64,000 nucleotides of DNA from Streptomyces colonosanans (GTDB lineage Bacteria > Actinomycetota > Actinomycetes > Streptomycetales > Streptomycetaceae), in assembly GCF_001866645.1 (NCBI RefSeq), contig NZ_MLYP01000027.1, positions 103,022-167,021 of the forward strand. The letters are read 5' to 3'. A program made the position numbers and the translations under genes. The notes below the pieces were generated by a model. The model was given only the letters and a program-made list of their open reading frames with translations, ran no database searches and was not told the origin of the DNA. Positions within the stretch are counted from its first letter, which is position 1. Every line of letters starts with the position of its first letter. Below, in pieces: positions 8,532 through 17,155 of this stretch.

Positions 8532-9120
8532 CACCTCCTTCCCGAGGCCGAAGGTCCGGTAGCAGACGGCCCAGCTTCCGCAGGGCGCGGTTGAGCCGGG
8601 ACTTCACCGTGCCGCGGGGCCAGCCCAGGGCCTGGGCGGTCTCGGACTCGTCCATCTCCAGGAGATAGCGGTAGGTGACGACCAGGCGGTGCTCATCGCT
8701 CAGCTTCTCCAGGGCGGCGAGCAGGGCAGCGCGGCGCTCCGTCTCCAGCGTGGTCACCGCCGGGTCCCGCGCATCCGGTATCAGCGGCTCCGCCTGGGCG
8801 AAGGCCGCTTCTCGGCCGGCGAGCGCACGCTGCCGGGCCGCCGTCCGCAGCGTATTGCGCGTCTCGTTGGCGACGATCGCAAGCAGCCACGGTTTGAACG
8901 CCGAACCGTCCTTGAACCGCCCCAGCGCGCAGTACGCCTTCACAAAGGCCTGCTGCACCACGTCCTCGGCATCCGCGCCCGCGCCGAGCGCGGTGGCCGC
9001 CCGCAGCGCGATGCCCGTATGGGCCCGCACCAGTTCGGCGTACGCCTCCGGCTCTCCGGCGCGTACGCGAGCGATCGCTGCGGCCTCATCGACGGTGCGG
9101 TCCCCCTCCCGCGTTCTCAC
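8518..9120 (-). CDS. ECF-subfamily RNA polymerase sigma factor
   Basis: A 200-residue sigma-70 family member with only regions 2 and 4. Region 2 spans AYAELVRAHTGIALRAATALGAGADAEDVVQQAFVKAYCALGRF and continues KPWLLAIVANETRN. Region 4 is the C-terminal helix-turn-helix MDESETAQALGWPRGTVKSRLNRALRKL. GTG at 9120 is taken as the start; an in-frame GTG nine codons later is possible. It heads an operon with the overlapping anti-sigma-like membrane protein, so it probably answers an envelope signal and controls its own promoter. Confidence 0.93.
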   Translation of the reverse strand: MRTREGDRTVDEAAAIARVRAGEPEAYAELVRAHTGIALRAATALGAGADAEDVVQQAFVKAYCALGRFKDGSAFKPWLLAIVANETRNTLRTAARQRALAGREAAFAQAEPLIPDARDPAVTTLETERRAALLAALEKLSDEHRLVVTYRYLLEMDESETAQALGWPRGTVKSRLNRALRKLGRLLPDLRPREGGDERE

Positions 9121-9295
9121 ACTTGTCTACACCGCCGAAGGCAGATCGGTTCCCACCGGTTCCCGACCAGTTCCGGACAGCTCCCCGGGTGCTGAAGCCC
9201 CACAAGGACCGGGTGTGGATGCGGCAGTACGTATCCGGCATGCCCTGCGGGGTCGAAGCGATCGAGCCACGGTGCTCTCCTCCAGCTCGAACGCC

Positions 9296-9328
9296 GATCG
9301 CCGTGGGCGGGCCCCGTCCACGGCGATC
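9296..9328. terminator. hairpin in the 9.1-9.6 kb intergenic stretch
   Basis: An 11-base perfect stem (GATCGCCGTGG / CCACGGCGATC) with an 11-base GC-rich loop. The surrounding 9121-9622 region holds no credible gene; it must carry the promoters of the ECF operon (leftwards) and the esterase (rightwards). Neither promoter matches a strong consensus. Confidence 0.4.
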
Positions 9329-9622
9329 AGGGCGCGTGGGCATCGCCGTCGGTACGCCCACGATCAGCGAAGCCGCGGTGTCCGGTGTGGACCCGGCTGC
9401 TGAGTGCCGCTCACCGTTTTTTCCGATGGCTCGAAACCGCTACCGGGTCGAGCCCAGTACAACCCCTTGTGTACAGGCCCGTTAAGGTATTCACCCTGTG
9501 GAGCGCCATTTCACCGACGTTCATCCAGCGTTGGTGTAGCGCCTGTACTGCCGAACATCCGGCACCTCGTCTGCCGTACGGCGATGCGGCCGCCGTAGAC
9601 GCACAGGAAGTATCACCGGATC

Positions 9623-10795
9623 GTGGGACTCACCAGTCAGACCCTGCTCGTGCTGGCCATCAGCCTGTCCGCGGCGGCCTTCGGCACCGCGGTGTGGCTG
9701 TGGCCGTACCTGAGCCGGACCACCTGGCGTTCGATGCTGGGCCGTATCGGGATGCTGCTCGGCATCCAGCTTGCCTGCCTCGCCGCACTCGCGCTGGCCA
9801 TCAACAACTACTTCGGTTTCTACGGCTCCTGGGGCGACCTGCTGGGCACCGACGAGGACGGTACCGCGATCATCGCCGACGGTACTGCGGCCGTCAGCCA
9901 CACCAACGCGGTCCACATCCTGGATCACCAGCAGTTGCCCGCGCCCGACGGCACGGCTGCGACGACGGGCGGCAGCCTGGAGACGGTGGAGATCAGGGGG
10001 GCGAAATCCCACCTGAGCACCCGTGCGTACGTCTACCTGCCCCCGCAGTACGGCCAACCCCAGTACGCACAGGTGAAGTTCCCGTTGATCATCGCGCTCA
10101 CCGGCTACCCCGGCACCACCGAGAACCTCATCACCCGCCTCAAATACCCCGAGTTGGCCGACGCAGCCATCGCGCGCAAGGAGATGCCGCCCACCATCCT
10201 GGTGCTCATGCGGCCTACGCTGGCACCGCCGAGGGACACCGAGTGCATCGACATCCCCGGCGGCCCGCAAGTGGAGTCCTTCTTCACCCAGGACCTGCCG
10301 ACCGCATTGGGCACTGCCTATCGCGTCGGTGACAGCGCTGCGTACCGTGGGGTCATCGGCGACTCCACGGGAGGCTACTGCGCACTGAAGTTCGCCATGC
10401 GCCATCCCGGCACGTACACGGCCGCCGTTGCCCTCTCCGGCTATTACAGAGCCGAAGTCGACGCCACCACCGGTGACTTGTTCGGCGGCAGCAAGCAACT
10501 CCAGCGTGAGAACGACCTCATGTGGCGCCTGCGGAACCTGCCGCCCCCCGCCGTGTCCGTCCTGGTCACCACCAGCCGCCACGGGGAATCCAACTACCAG
10601 GCCACGCAGGACTTCCTGGCCGCCGCCGAGCCGCCGATGAAGACTGCGTCCATCATCCTTCCGTCCGGCGGCCACAACTTCGCGACCTGGAGTCGCGAAC
10701 TCCCCCAGGCCCTGCCGTGGCTGGGCCGGCAGTTGCAGGCCCCGCGTGTCAACCCCGTCCTCGCCGAGGCTGCCCCCGACGCCGCAACCTCGTAA
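9623..10795 (+). CDS. membrane-anchored esterase D / antigen-85-type alpha/beta hydrolase
   Basis: A 390-residue protein starting at GTG 9623 with AGGAAG about a dozen bases upstream. Two or more N-terminal transmembrane helices (residues about 5-25 and 40-60) are followed by a linker and an alpha/beta-hydrolase domain of the esterase D family. YVYLPPQYGQ leads to PLIIALTGYPGTTEN (oxyanion region). The nucleophile serine lies in VIGDSTGGYCALKFA (GxSxG at GDSTGG), and the histidine in PSGGHNFATW near the C-terminus. Families of this type include actinobacterial mycolyltransferase relatives; here a secreted esterase anchored to the membrane is the safe call. Confidence 0.87.
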   Translation: MGLTSQTLLVLAISLSAAAFGTAVWLWPYLSRTTWRSMLGRIGMLLGIQLACLAALALAINNYFGFYGSWGDLLGTDEDGTAIIADGTAAVSHTNAVHILDHQQLPAPDGTAATTGGSLETVEIRGAKSHLSTRAYVYLPPQYGQPQYAQVKFPLIIALTGYPGTTENLITRLKYPELADAAIARKEMPPTILVLMRPTLAPPRDTECIDIPGGPQVESFFTQDLPTALGTAYRVGDSAAYRGVIGDSTGGYCALKFAMRHPGTYTAAVALSGYYRAEVDATTGDLFGGSKQLQRENDLMWRLRNLPPPAVSVLVTTSRHGESNYQATQDFLAAAEPPMKTASIILPSGGHNFATWSRELPQALPWLGRQLQAPRVNPVLAEAAPDAATS

Positions 10796-10998
10796 CAAGA
10801 GCACCTTCACGCGCCCAGAGTGGCGGGCAGCGGCGATATCAACGCCCAGATATGACTCCCCCAGGCCACGGCAAAGCCGCTCCCTGATCCGGGAATGAGT
10901 GAAGGTCACCCGAATGGCGGACGGCACCGGTGCGCACCGAAGTCGAGCGCGCCACAGCCAGTCGCTCCCGCCCGCGCGAGCGTCCGCAAACCACAACG

Positions 10999-11021
10999 GC
11001 CCGCCCTCCACTTGGGCGGGC
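10999..11021. terminator. intrinsic terminator after the esterase gene
   Basis: A perfect 8-base stem GCCCGCCC/GGGCGGGC with a seven-base loop, about 200 bases beyond the esterase stop. The 10796-11114 gap contains no gene that I can support; its right end supplies the strong GGAAGGAGG ribosome-binding site of the next gene. Confidence 0.6.
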
Positions 11022-11114
11022 GCAGGGCGACACCCCTTCAGCCCAGTCCGGCGGGCCGCCCGGCGGGGAGCACAGAAGGCTCACGGATGAAGTGCTCCTC
11101 GGAAGGAGGATCCT

Positions 11115-12212
11115 ATGAGCGCCATACGACGCTCCCGCTCACTCCGTAAGCCGTTGTCCGGCCTCACGGCGCTGCTCACCACGGTCACGCTCGCTGTTGC
11201 CGTCCCGGGCCTGGCCACTCCGGCGGACGCAGCCCCCCGGAGGGCGACCTGCGGCAATCCCCGGGTGACTCTCGAACCGGCCGCACAGGCGTTCCTCGAC
11301 AAGCTCGCCGCGGCGGACGGCCCGCCGATCCAGAACCTGACGCCCGCGGCCGCCCGTCAGGCGCTCCTCGACCTACAGGCCGCCTACCCGGTGGCCAAGC
11401 TCCCGGCCGACATCACCACGCGGACCATTCCCGGTGGCCACTCCGGTTCGGTCTCGATCCGCGTCGTCCGGCCGCGGGGCATGACCGGGAGACTGCCCGC
11501 GGTGATGTACTTCCACGGCGGCGGCTGGGTACTCGGTGATGCCTCCACCCACGACCGGCTCGTACGGCAGATCGCCCAGGGCGCCAGAGCCGCGGTGATC
11601 TTCGTCGATTACACCCGGTCACCCGAGGCCCGCTTCCCGGTCGCCAACGAGCAGGCCTACGCCGCCACCCAGTGGGTCGCCCGGCACGGTAGGGAGATCA
11701 ACGTCGACGGCTCCCGTCTGGCCGTGGCCGGCGACAGCGTCGGGGGCAACATGGTCGCCGCCGTCACCCTGATGGCCAAGCAGCGCGGCGGGCCCAGGCT
11801 GGCCCAGCAGGTGCTGTTCTACCCGGTCACCGACGCCTCGTTCACCACACCCTCCTATCGGCGCTTCGCCACCGGCTGCTGGCTCACCGCCGCGGGCATG
11901 AAGTGGTTCTGGAACCAGTACGCCCCCGACACCGCCGTCCGCAGTCGGCCCACTGCCTCGCCGCTACGCGCCACCACCGCTCAGCTGCGCGGTCTTCCCA
12001 GGGCGCTGGTCATCACCGACAGCGATGTGCTGTCCGACGAAGGCCGCCAGTACGCCGCCAAGTTGCGCCGCGCCGGCGTATCGGTCACCCACACCCACTA
12101 CTCGCAGGTCGTTCACGACTTCGTGATGCTCAACGGGCTCTCCGGTACCCGGGCCGCCAAGTCCGCGGTCGGTCAGGCCACCGCGAACCTGCGTCAGGCA
12201 CTGCACAGTTGA
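11115..12212 (+). CDS. secreted HSL-family alpha/beta-hydrolase (esterase/lipase)
   Basis: A 365-residue hormone-sensitive-lipase-type esterase. A Sec signal peptide (LTALLTTVTLAVAVPGLATPADA) with cleavage near residue 40 makes it extracellular. The HSL oxyanion motif is MYFHGGGWVLGD. The nucleophile serine lies in VAGDSVGGNMVA. The catalytic aspartate is probably in ITDSDVLSDEG and the histidine in QVVHDFVML. GGAAGGAGG lies seven bases before the ATG. It is monocistronic, flanked by hairpin terminators. Confidence 0.93.
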   Translation: MSAIRRSRSLRKPLSGLTALLTTVTLAVAVPGLATPADAAPRRATCGNPRVTLEPAAQAFLDKLAAADGPPIQNLTPAAARQALLDLQAAYPVAKLPADITTRTIPGGHSGSVSIRVVRPRGMTGRLPAVMYFHGGGWVLGDASTHDRLVRQIAQGARAAVIFVDYTRSPEARFPVANEQAYAATQWVARHGREINVDGSRLAVAGDSVGGNMVAAVTLMAKQRGGPRLAQQVLFYPVTDASFTTPSYRRFATGCWLTAAGMKWFWNQYAPDTAVRSRPTASPLRATTAQLRGLPRALVITDSDVLSDEGRQYAAKLRRAGVSVTHTHYSQVVHDFVMLNGLSGTRAAKSAVGQATANLRQALHS

Positions 12213-12285
12213 CGCACTGATCAGCGCCGGCTCGTCCCGCACGGCAAGCGACCCAGGTTCGACTCAGCGGCCTCGCGCCACCACC

Positions 12286-12307
12286 AGGGCGCCGGGCTCG
12301 GCGCCCT
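12286..12307. terminator. intrinsic terminator after the HSL esterase
   Basis: A perfect 8-base stem AGGGCGCC/GGCGCCCT with loop GGGCTC, 74 bases after the stop codon. No U-run, as is common for Streptomyces terminators. Confidence 0.65.
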
Positions 12308-12449
12308 GACGGGGTACGTCGCGGGAGCCGGCGTGAGATCGGTGGCGCTCCGCCTACGCGTGTGCGTGGAACCACCGATCTGCGACCTGCTTCCCGGCAT
12401 CAGGGACCGTCAGCGCCCGGCGTGCAAAAGCGCCGAACGGCCTGCGAAA

Positions 12450-12662
12450 TCACCGCAGTTGCGAACCGGGGGGAAGTGCGGAGCGCTGTTGCGCTCTCGC
12501 GTTGCCAGCGTACGGGCCGGGCTGGAAACCACTGGGAGGCTGCTCCAATCTGATCACCCCCTGAAGTTGGCGTCGTATCATCTCCGCCGCATCCCGTACC
12601 TGTGCGGGTACGTCACCGCGCTCTGCGATGAGCTGGTGATAGATGGGGGCGTCTTGGAACAT
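12450..12662 (-). CDS. small conserved Streptomyces hypothetical protein
   Basis: A 70-residue ORF beginning MFQDAPIYHQLIAERGDVPAQV. The 'M-(F/Y)-Q-D-x-P-I-Y-x-x-L-(V/I)-A-E-R-G-D-V-P-A-Q-V' N-terminus is one I recognise from short, widely distributed Streptomyces proteins of unknown function. AGGAAGG lies about 13 bases before the ATG. The C-terminal half is less ordered and rich in Gln, Pro and Arg. It sits alone in an 800-base stretch of lower GC with no other credible gene. No function is known to me. Confidence 0.65.
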   Translation of the reverse strand: MFQDAPIYHQLIAERGDVPAQVRDAAEMIRRQLQGVIRLEQPPSGFQPGPYAGNARAQQRSALPPGSQLR

Positions 12663-13019
12663 GTGACAACGAGACCTTCCTGTCGGCGGATTCACTCCGC
12701 AGCGCGGCGGCTGCCGACTGCTGGGGCGGGCACGGACATCACCGTCACGGGGACTACGGCGCGCAGGCACCCGTTTCTGTGCTGTGCTTCGATGACGTGC
12801 TGCCAGTTCACCCCAGGATGAGCAGATGGTTGATATGAGCCCCTGATCTTATCTCTGGTCGGCCTTGTCATTGTGGGCGAGGCTCCCGAAAAACCAGGCC
12901 CGCGGCGACGGAGCACCGGGCCCCGCCCGCAAGGTGGTCGGGCACCGGGTGAACGGCGCGGTCCGGCGACCCCGTTCACATGCCGTGCGCACAACCACCG
13001 TTGAACGGTCTGGATGTGT
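12663..13019. other. lower-GC intergenic stretch without a supportable gene
   Basis: About 350 bases between two small minus-strand genes. A 59-codon minus-strand frame (starting MTRPTRDKIRGSYQ) is open here, but its codon use is AT-rich in third positions and unlike the neighbours, so I do not call it. The stretch may be a gene relic or recently acquired DNA. Confidence 0.4.
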
Positions 13020-13229
13020 CTACAGGTCCTGGGAGATCAGGAGCTCATGAGCGAGTCGCGCACCCCGGGCCGTCTCCTCGGGCGGGGTGTCCTGCGACGG
13101 GACGTTCTCCAGGCCATGGGCGAGTGCCCGGATGGCGTCGGCCAGAGTCGCCACCTGCGCCTCCAGCCGGCTCAGTCGGGCTTCCAGCCCGGGCGAGGCG
13201 CCGGGTTCTGGGGAGGGTTGCCGAGTCAT
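13020..13229 (-). CDS. small coiled-coil hypothetical protein
   Basis: A 69-residue ORF starting ATG 13229 with AAGGAG seven bases upstream. The N-terminus is Pro/Ser-rich. Residues 15-42 (LEARLSRLEAQVATLADAIR) have heptad-spaced Leu, Val and Ile typical of a short amphipathic helix or coiled coil, followed by an acidic, Pro-containing tail. The strong ribosome-binding site and coding-like composition support it as real. No family or function is recognised. It could act as a dimerising or adaptor peptide. Confidence 0.6.
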   Translation of the reverse strand: MTRQPSPEPGASPGLEARLSRLEAQVATLADAIRALAHGLENVPSQDTPPEETARGARLAHELLISQDL

Positions 13230-13343
13230 ACGCGTCTCCTTGGCGGGTGGTAAGGGGTCGGGGTGCTACTCGCGACTGGGCGGCGTCATGGCAGCCTCCT
13301 TGCACTCATATATGCCAGTTTCCACACTTACCGCCCGCACGTC

Positions 13344-13360
13344 GCATGCGCATGCGCATG
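13344..13360. repeat. GCATGC short tandem repeat
   Basis: Nearly three copies of the palindromic hexamer GCATGC stand in tandem within the 217-base gap upstream of the coiled-coil gene. Alternating purine-pyrimidine of this kind can adopt Z-form, but no function is implied by sequence alone. Confidence 0.45.
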
Positions 13361-13446
13361 GTCAGTGCGCCACACCCGTCCTGGCGCATGCACCGCTGCA
13401 CGCACACGCACCGGAGGCTTGCGCCACCGACTCCTTCACCCCGGAG

Positions 13447-14094
13447 TCAGTCCCTGCGGCCCGTCGCGGCGACCGTGACACCGAGACCGATCATCGCGAG
13501 CCCGCCGATGCCACCGACCATGGAAAGCCGCCGCGGAGAGCGGGCGAACCAGTCCCGCGCGGTGGCCGCGGCCAGTCCCCACACGCTGTCGGAAGTCACG
13601 GCGATGACGTTGAAGACAAGCCCGAGCACCAGCATCTGCACCGTGGTGTCTCCCTGGCTGCGGTCCACGAACTGCGGCAGGACAGCGGCGAAGAACACAA
13701 TGGTCTTGGGGTTGGCCACACCGACCGCGAACCCCTCCCACAGCGTGCGCAGGCTGCCCCGCACCGCCTTGTCAGCGGTGAACACGGCCTGCACCGAGCC
13801 CCGTTTCCGCCACGCCTTGACACCGAGGTACACAAGGTACGCAGCCCCGGCCAGCTTCAGCACGTTGAAGACGACGACGGAGCGCTCCACGATGGACCCG
13901 ACTCCCAGAGCCACGGCCACGATGAGCACGTAGGCGCCCAGCGTGTTCCCCACGACGGTGGTCAGCGCGGCGCGACGCCCTTGCGCCAGCGCCCGCCCGA
14001 TCACGAACAGCACGCTGGGACCAGGGATCACGATCAGCACACAGGACATCGCCGTGAAGGCGAGCAGACGGTCGGCAGGCACCATGGCGCCCAT
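13447..14094 (-). CDS. LysE/RhtB-family amino acid exporter
   Basis: A 215-residue membrane protein with about six transmembrane helices. Family hallmarks are the N-terminal IPGPSVLFVIGRALAQGRRAAL (the LysE 'PGP' helix with G-R-A-L-A-x-G), VVGNTLGAYVLI, LKLAGAAYLVYLGVKAWRKRG, and FAVGVANPKTIVFFAAVLPQF ('NPK' motif). Relatives export homoserine, threonine, lysine or leucine; the substrate here cannot be read from sequence. ATG 14094 and ATG 14085 are both possible starts and neither has a clear ribosome-binding site. Confidence 0.9.
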   Translation of the reverse strand: MGAMVPADRLLAFTAMSCVLIVIPGPSVLFVIGRALAQGRRAALTTVVGNTLGAYVLIVAVALGVGSIVERSVVVFNVLKLAGAAYLVYLGVKAWRKRGSVQAVFTADKAVRGSLRTLWEGFAVGVANPKTIVFFAAVLPQFVDRSQGDTTVQMLVLGLVFNVIAVTSDSVWGLAAATARDWFARSPRRLSMVGGIGGLAMIGLGVTVAATGRRD

Positions 14095-14382
14095 GTAAGC
14101 ACCGGCAGGGGTCGGCGCTCAGCTCCTTTTCTCCGCCGCATGACACGCGTGCGCACCGAGGGAGCGCACCCCGCCCCGGGTGGGTGTCGGCGGGCATACG
14201 TGACCCGATTGGCCGACTGGTGCATCGCCTGGCACGGCCCTAGCGTCAGTACAGACACAACGGCGGGCGAACGGACGGCGGGGCAGTCCCGCGCCCGCCC
14301 CCACAGGTGGACGTCATCTGGCGGGCAGACCAGACACAGGCATGGGGCCACGGGTCCCAGGACACGCGGCCGGGGAGCGGAC

Positions 14383-14847
14383 ATGCGCAGTCACACGATG
14401 AATACGGCGGTCACGCTCTGTGCCGCTGCATTGCTCGCAGCAGGTATGGCAACGGCTTCCGCCGCCCCGGCGCCCCCGCCGGCCGCGGACGCCGGGCAAC
14501 AGCAGGCCGGGCACCCCGTCCTCGTCGACTGCCTCTGGCACCCCCAAGAACACCCGGCCGACTTCATGATTGCCTGCGGCGACGGCAACAGCCGCCTCTC
14601 CTCGCTCCACTGGTCGCACTGGGACTCGAATTCGGCGGTGGGCAAGGGTTTCAACGTGGTGAACGACTGCAACCCCTACTGCGCTGTGGGCAAGTTCCAC
14701 TCGTACCCCGTCGTCGTTCGGCTCGACCACCCGCAGCCCTGGAAGAAGCACCCGCAGCTGCAGCACTACACCCGGATGAGCCTGGTCTACACGAACGGGA
14801 AGCCGGACGGTTTCGCACGTGTGGTGACCTATCCGCTGTGGAACTAG
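14383..14847 (+). CDS. small secreted cysteine-containing protein, function unknown
   Basis: A 154-residue protein with a signal peptide (MNTAVTLCAAALLAAGMATASAAP), giving a mature domain of about 125 residues. The mature part has four conserved-looking cysteines in DCLWHPQEHPADFMIACGDG and VNDCNPYCAVGKFHSYP, which probably form two disulfides. GGGGAG lies before the ATG 14383; an ATG five codons later (14398) is equally plausible. I recognise this as a conserved secreted Streptomyces family of unknown role. It is divergent from the LysE exporter gene. Confidence 0.75.
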   Translation: MRSHTMNTAVTLCAAALLAAGMATASAAPAPPPAADAGQQQAGHPVLVDCLWHPQEHPADFMIACGDGNSRLSSLHWSHWDSNSAVGKGFNVVNDCNPYCAVGKFHSYPVVVRLDHPQPWKKHPQLQHYTRMSLVYTNGKPDGFARVVTYPLWN

Positions 14848-15049
14848 CGGGCACCCCGGCACCTGCTGATCAGGCGTGGGCTCCATATCGGTGAGGCGCC
14901 GCCCGGCGACGCCTCCACAGGCGGGTCGCCACGGGATCCGGGCGGGCCAACCCCCAAGCAAAGGCGGACAGAAGGGTGCATAAACCCACCGAACGAGGGA
15001 AACTTGGATATAAAGAACATCTAAGCCCTCACGGAGGGGAGCGACAGCG

Positions 15050-15583
15050 ATGGCGCATCCGCAGCAACCCAGTGGCATGCATCCGCAACAGCAGCCCACG
15101 GGAATGGGCACGCATCACCCCGGTGAAATGGGCACGCAGCACCACGGCGCAATGGGCCTGCATCCCGAACTGGCAGAGATGCGGGACTGGCTCGAACGCA
15201 CAGGCTCCAGCAGCAACTCGGCGATCGCCGTCGAGGGCCTGATCCTCCTTGCCGGCATCTACGCCGCGATATCACCCTGGGTCATACACTTCGCGGCAGC
15301 CGAGCCCAACCTCACCGCCAGCAACCTGATCGTCGGCATCACCGTCGCCCTGATCGGATTCGCTCTGACGCTCGCCCCGGACCGCATGGGGCGCGTGGCG
15401 TGGATGATCGCGCCGCTCGGCCTGTGGCTCATCATCTCCCCCTGGGTGGTCACCGCCGCCCACGGCGCACGGGCCGGCATCATCTGGAGCAACTGCTTCG
15501 TGGGCGCGGTGACGTTCCTCCTGGGTCTCGCCGCCATGGGCCTGACCGTCGGCCTCGCCCGACGCCGCAACGCTCACCACTGA
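15050..15583 (+). CDS. SPW-repeat membrane protein
   Basis: A 177-residue integral membrane protein. The first 45 residues are hydrophilic and unusual: a degenerate Met/Gly/His/Gln-rich repeat (PSGMHPQQQPTGMGTHHPGEMG) that could bind metal. Four transmembrane helices follow, including two copies of the SPW motif (AISPWVIHF near residue 78 and IISPWVVTA near 130) that define PF03779. GGAGGGGAG lies nine bases before the ATG. The family's function is unknown; its members are common in actinobacterial stress-related loci. Confidence 0.88.
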   Translation: MAHPQQPSGMHPQQQPTGMGTHHPGEMGTQHHGAMGLHPELAEMRDWLERTGSSSNSAIAVEGLILLAGIYAAISPWVIHFAAAEPNLTASNLIVGITVALIGFALTLAPDRMGRVAWMIAPLGLWLIISPWVVTAAHGARAGIIWSNCFVGAVTFLLGLAAMGLTVGLARRRNAHH

Positions 15584-15616
15584 CGCCCTGAGGGCAACCG
15601 CAGCACCGTACACACC

Positions 15617-15652
15617 GGGCCCCGACCGGACGCACGCTTCCGGGCGGGGCCC
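15617..15652. terminator. intrinsic terminator after the SPW gene
   Basis: The 8-base arms GGGCCCCG/CGGGGCCC are about 20 bases apart, the intervening bases adding partial pairing (GACCGG against TTCCGG). It lies 34 bases after the SPW stop and on the far side of the convergent glycosyltransferase stop, so it may serve both. Confidence 0.6.
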
Positions 15653-15710
15653 TTCACCGTGAGTGGCCGCCCTGTCGTCCAGGTCGCGCATACCCGCGAC
15701 ACTTCGCGGC

Positions 15711-16877
15711 TCACATGACGGCGGTGTCGAGAAGCTCCACCACCCGCGCCAGGGCGTCGCGCCGGAACAGTGCGCGACCATGGGCGATCCGGCGCTCGCG
15801 GTCGGGACCCGCCGCCGTGAGCCGGCCCAGCGAGATCACCAGGTCGGCCTCGTCGGCGGCGATATCCGAGAGGCCGAGCGCCGCCATCCGGCGCACCCCG
15901 TCCGCGCCATGGCCCGGAAGAGGGCGATAGCCCACCACGGGCAGCCCCGCGGCCAGCGCCTGTACGGCGGTCTGCCCGGCGGCGTTGTCGACCAGAGCCC
16001 GGGCCGCGTGCATCAGACCTGGCATGTCGGTGACCCAGCCCAGCGCGCGGACACCCGGCACCCCGGACAGGCTGCTGCGGAGCCGCTCATCGCGGCCGCA
16101 CAGCACGACCGGAAGGAAACCGCGCGCGGCCAGCAGTCCCGCGGTGACCGGAAGACGGGAACCGGCCCCCCAGGCGCCTGCGGAAAGGACGACGAGCGGA
16201 CGTCCGGAAGCGTGCCGGGTCAGGCACCGGGACCACAGTGCCGCCGCGGGCGTCGCGGTGAAGAACTCGGGCGCCACGACTGGTCCCGTCGCCTCGGCGG
16301 GTAGGGCGATGTCCTGACGCACCTGGTACGCGGCTTCGTCCGTGAGGCAGAGGTACCTGTCGTTACCCGGATGGAGCCACTGCCGGTGAACAGCGAAGTC
16401 GATCACGAAAACGGCGCTCGGCACCCGTAGCTGCCCTCGCGACCTGAGGTGGCCCGTCAGCTGCGCGGCAAGATGGAAGACAGCGACGACCACGTCCGCC
16501 CCCGTCCGGTCCGCCAGTTCGGTCAGACGGTCGCCGGCCAGGCGGGCAAGCGGGACACCGCTGGGGCGGCGACCTGTTCCACGGCGCAGAAACGTGTCGT
16601 ACAGGATGCCGTACGCCCAGGGGACGTGCCGTACGGCCAACCGGTAGGAACGGCGCAGACCTGCGCCCATACCGTGGGGCAGCAGGCCGAGAACGTCCAC
16701 GATGTGCGCTTCATGACCGCGTTCCCGTGCGCGGCGCGCGAGTTCGGTTGCCACTGTGTCATGTCCGGCCCCCATGCTCGCGCTGACGATCAGTATCCGC
16801 CGGGACTCCTGCGCGGACCGCAGGGCACGGGCGCCGGCCGCAACCATCACCCGCAGGGGCGGGCGCGGGAGAAACAC
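15711..16877 (-). CDS. MGDG-synthase-like glycosyltransferase (GT28-type)
   Basis: About 388 residues. RILIVSASMGAGHDTVATELARRARERGHE near the N-terminus is the acceptor-side signature of monogalactosyldiacylglycerol synthases (PF06925; S-A-x-x-G-x-G-H). DVLGLLPHGMGAGLRRSY and VFHLAAQLTGHL follow. The C-terminal half has the nucleotide-sugar fold with LSAGAWGAGSRL, the VDNAAGQTAVQALAAGLPVVGYRPLPGHG donor loop and NAAG in place of the usual SKPGG. Such enzymes put sugars on diacylglycerol or related lipids at the membrane. The start is GTG 16877 or ATG 16847. It is divergent from the SDR-DMT-deacetylase genes. Confidence 0.82.
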   Translation of the reverse strand: MFLPRPPLRVMVAAGARALRSAQESRRILIVSASMGAGHDTVATELARRARERGHEAHIVDVLGLLPHGMGAGLRRSYRLAVRHVPWAYGILYDTFLRRGTGRRPSGVPLARLAGDRLTELADRTGADVVVAVFHLAAQLTGHLRSRGQLRVPSAVFVIDFAVHRQWLHPGNDRYLCLTDEAAYQVRQDIALPAEATGPVVAPEFFTATPAAALWSRCLTRHASGRPLVVLSAGAWGAGSRLPVTAGLLAARGFLPVVLCGRDERLRSSLSGVPGVRALGWVTDMPGLMHAARALVDNAAGQTAVQALAAGLPVVGYRPLPGHGADGVRRMAALGLSDIAADEADLVISLGRLTAAGPDRERRIAHGRALFRRDALARVVELLDTAVM

Positions 16878-17155
16878 GCGATCCCGGCCCGGCGGACGGA
16901 GCCACGGCGGTCATCGGCCGTCCGAGAAGAGGGGTCCGGGCCGCTCGCGTCGCCTGTCACCGAGGACCAGGAGAAAATACGCATATCGCTACAGATTTCC
17001 TTCTGCTGTGCCCTCCAAACACGTCCTCGTATATCCCCGTTTCGGAGTGTGGCGAGCGAGATACTCTCCGTCCGCTTCTTCCGTCCGACCCGCAAGAGAA
17101 GTCTCAATCCCGCCCGCGAGTCCGGTGTTCGCCGTCGCAGCCGAGGTCAGCCGCC

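Noticed and set aside
9420..9500. GGGTCGAGCCC-like stretch as a possible tRNA T-arm
   Set aside because: No acceptor stem or anticodon arm can be folded around it.
12333..12821. 162-residue plus-strand open frame in the low-GC gap
   Set aside because: No ribosome-binding site, no family, and it overlaps the better supported 70-residue minus-strand gene.
12692..12994. Minus-strand frame containing MTRPTRDKIRGSYQ
   Set aside because: Third-codon positions are AT-rich compared with all neighbours and no family is recognisable; kept only as a note.
13344..13360. GCATGC tandem repeat as a possible CRISPR or iteron
   Set aside because: Only about three six-base units with no spacers, replication gene or Cas gene; listed as a simple repeat.
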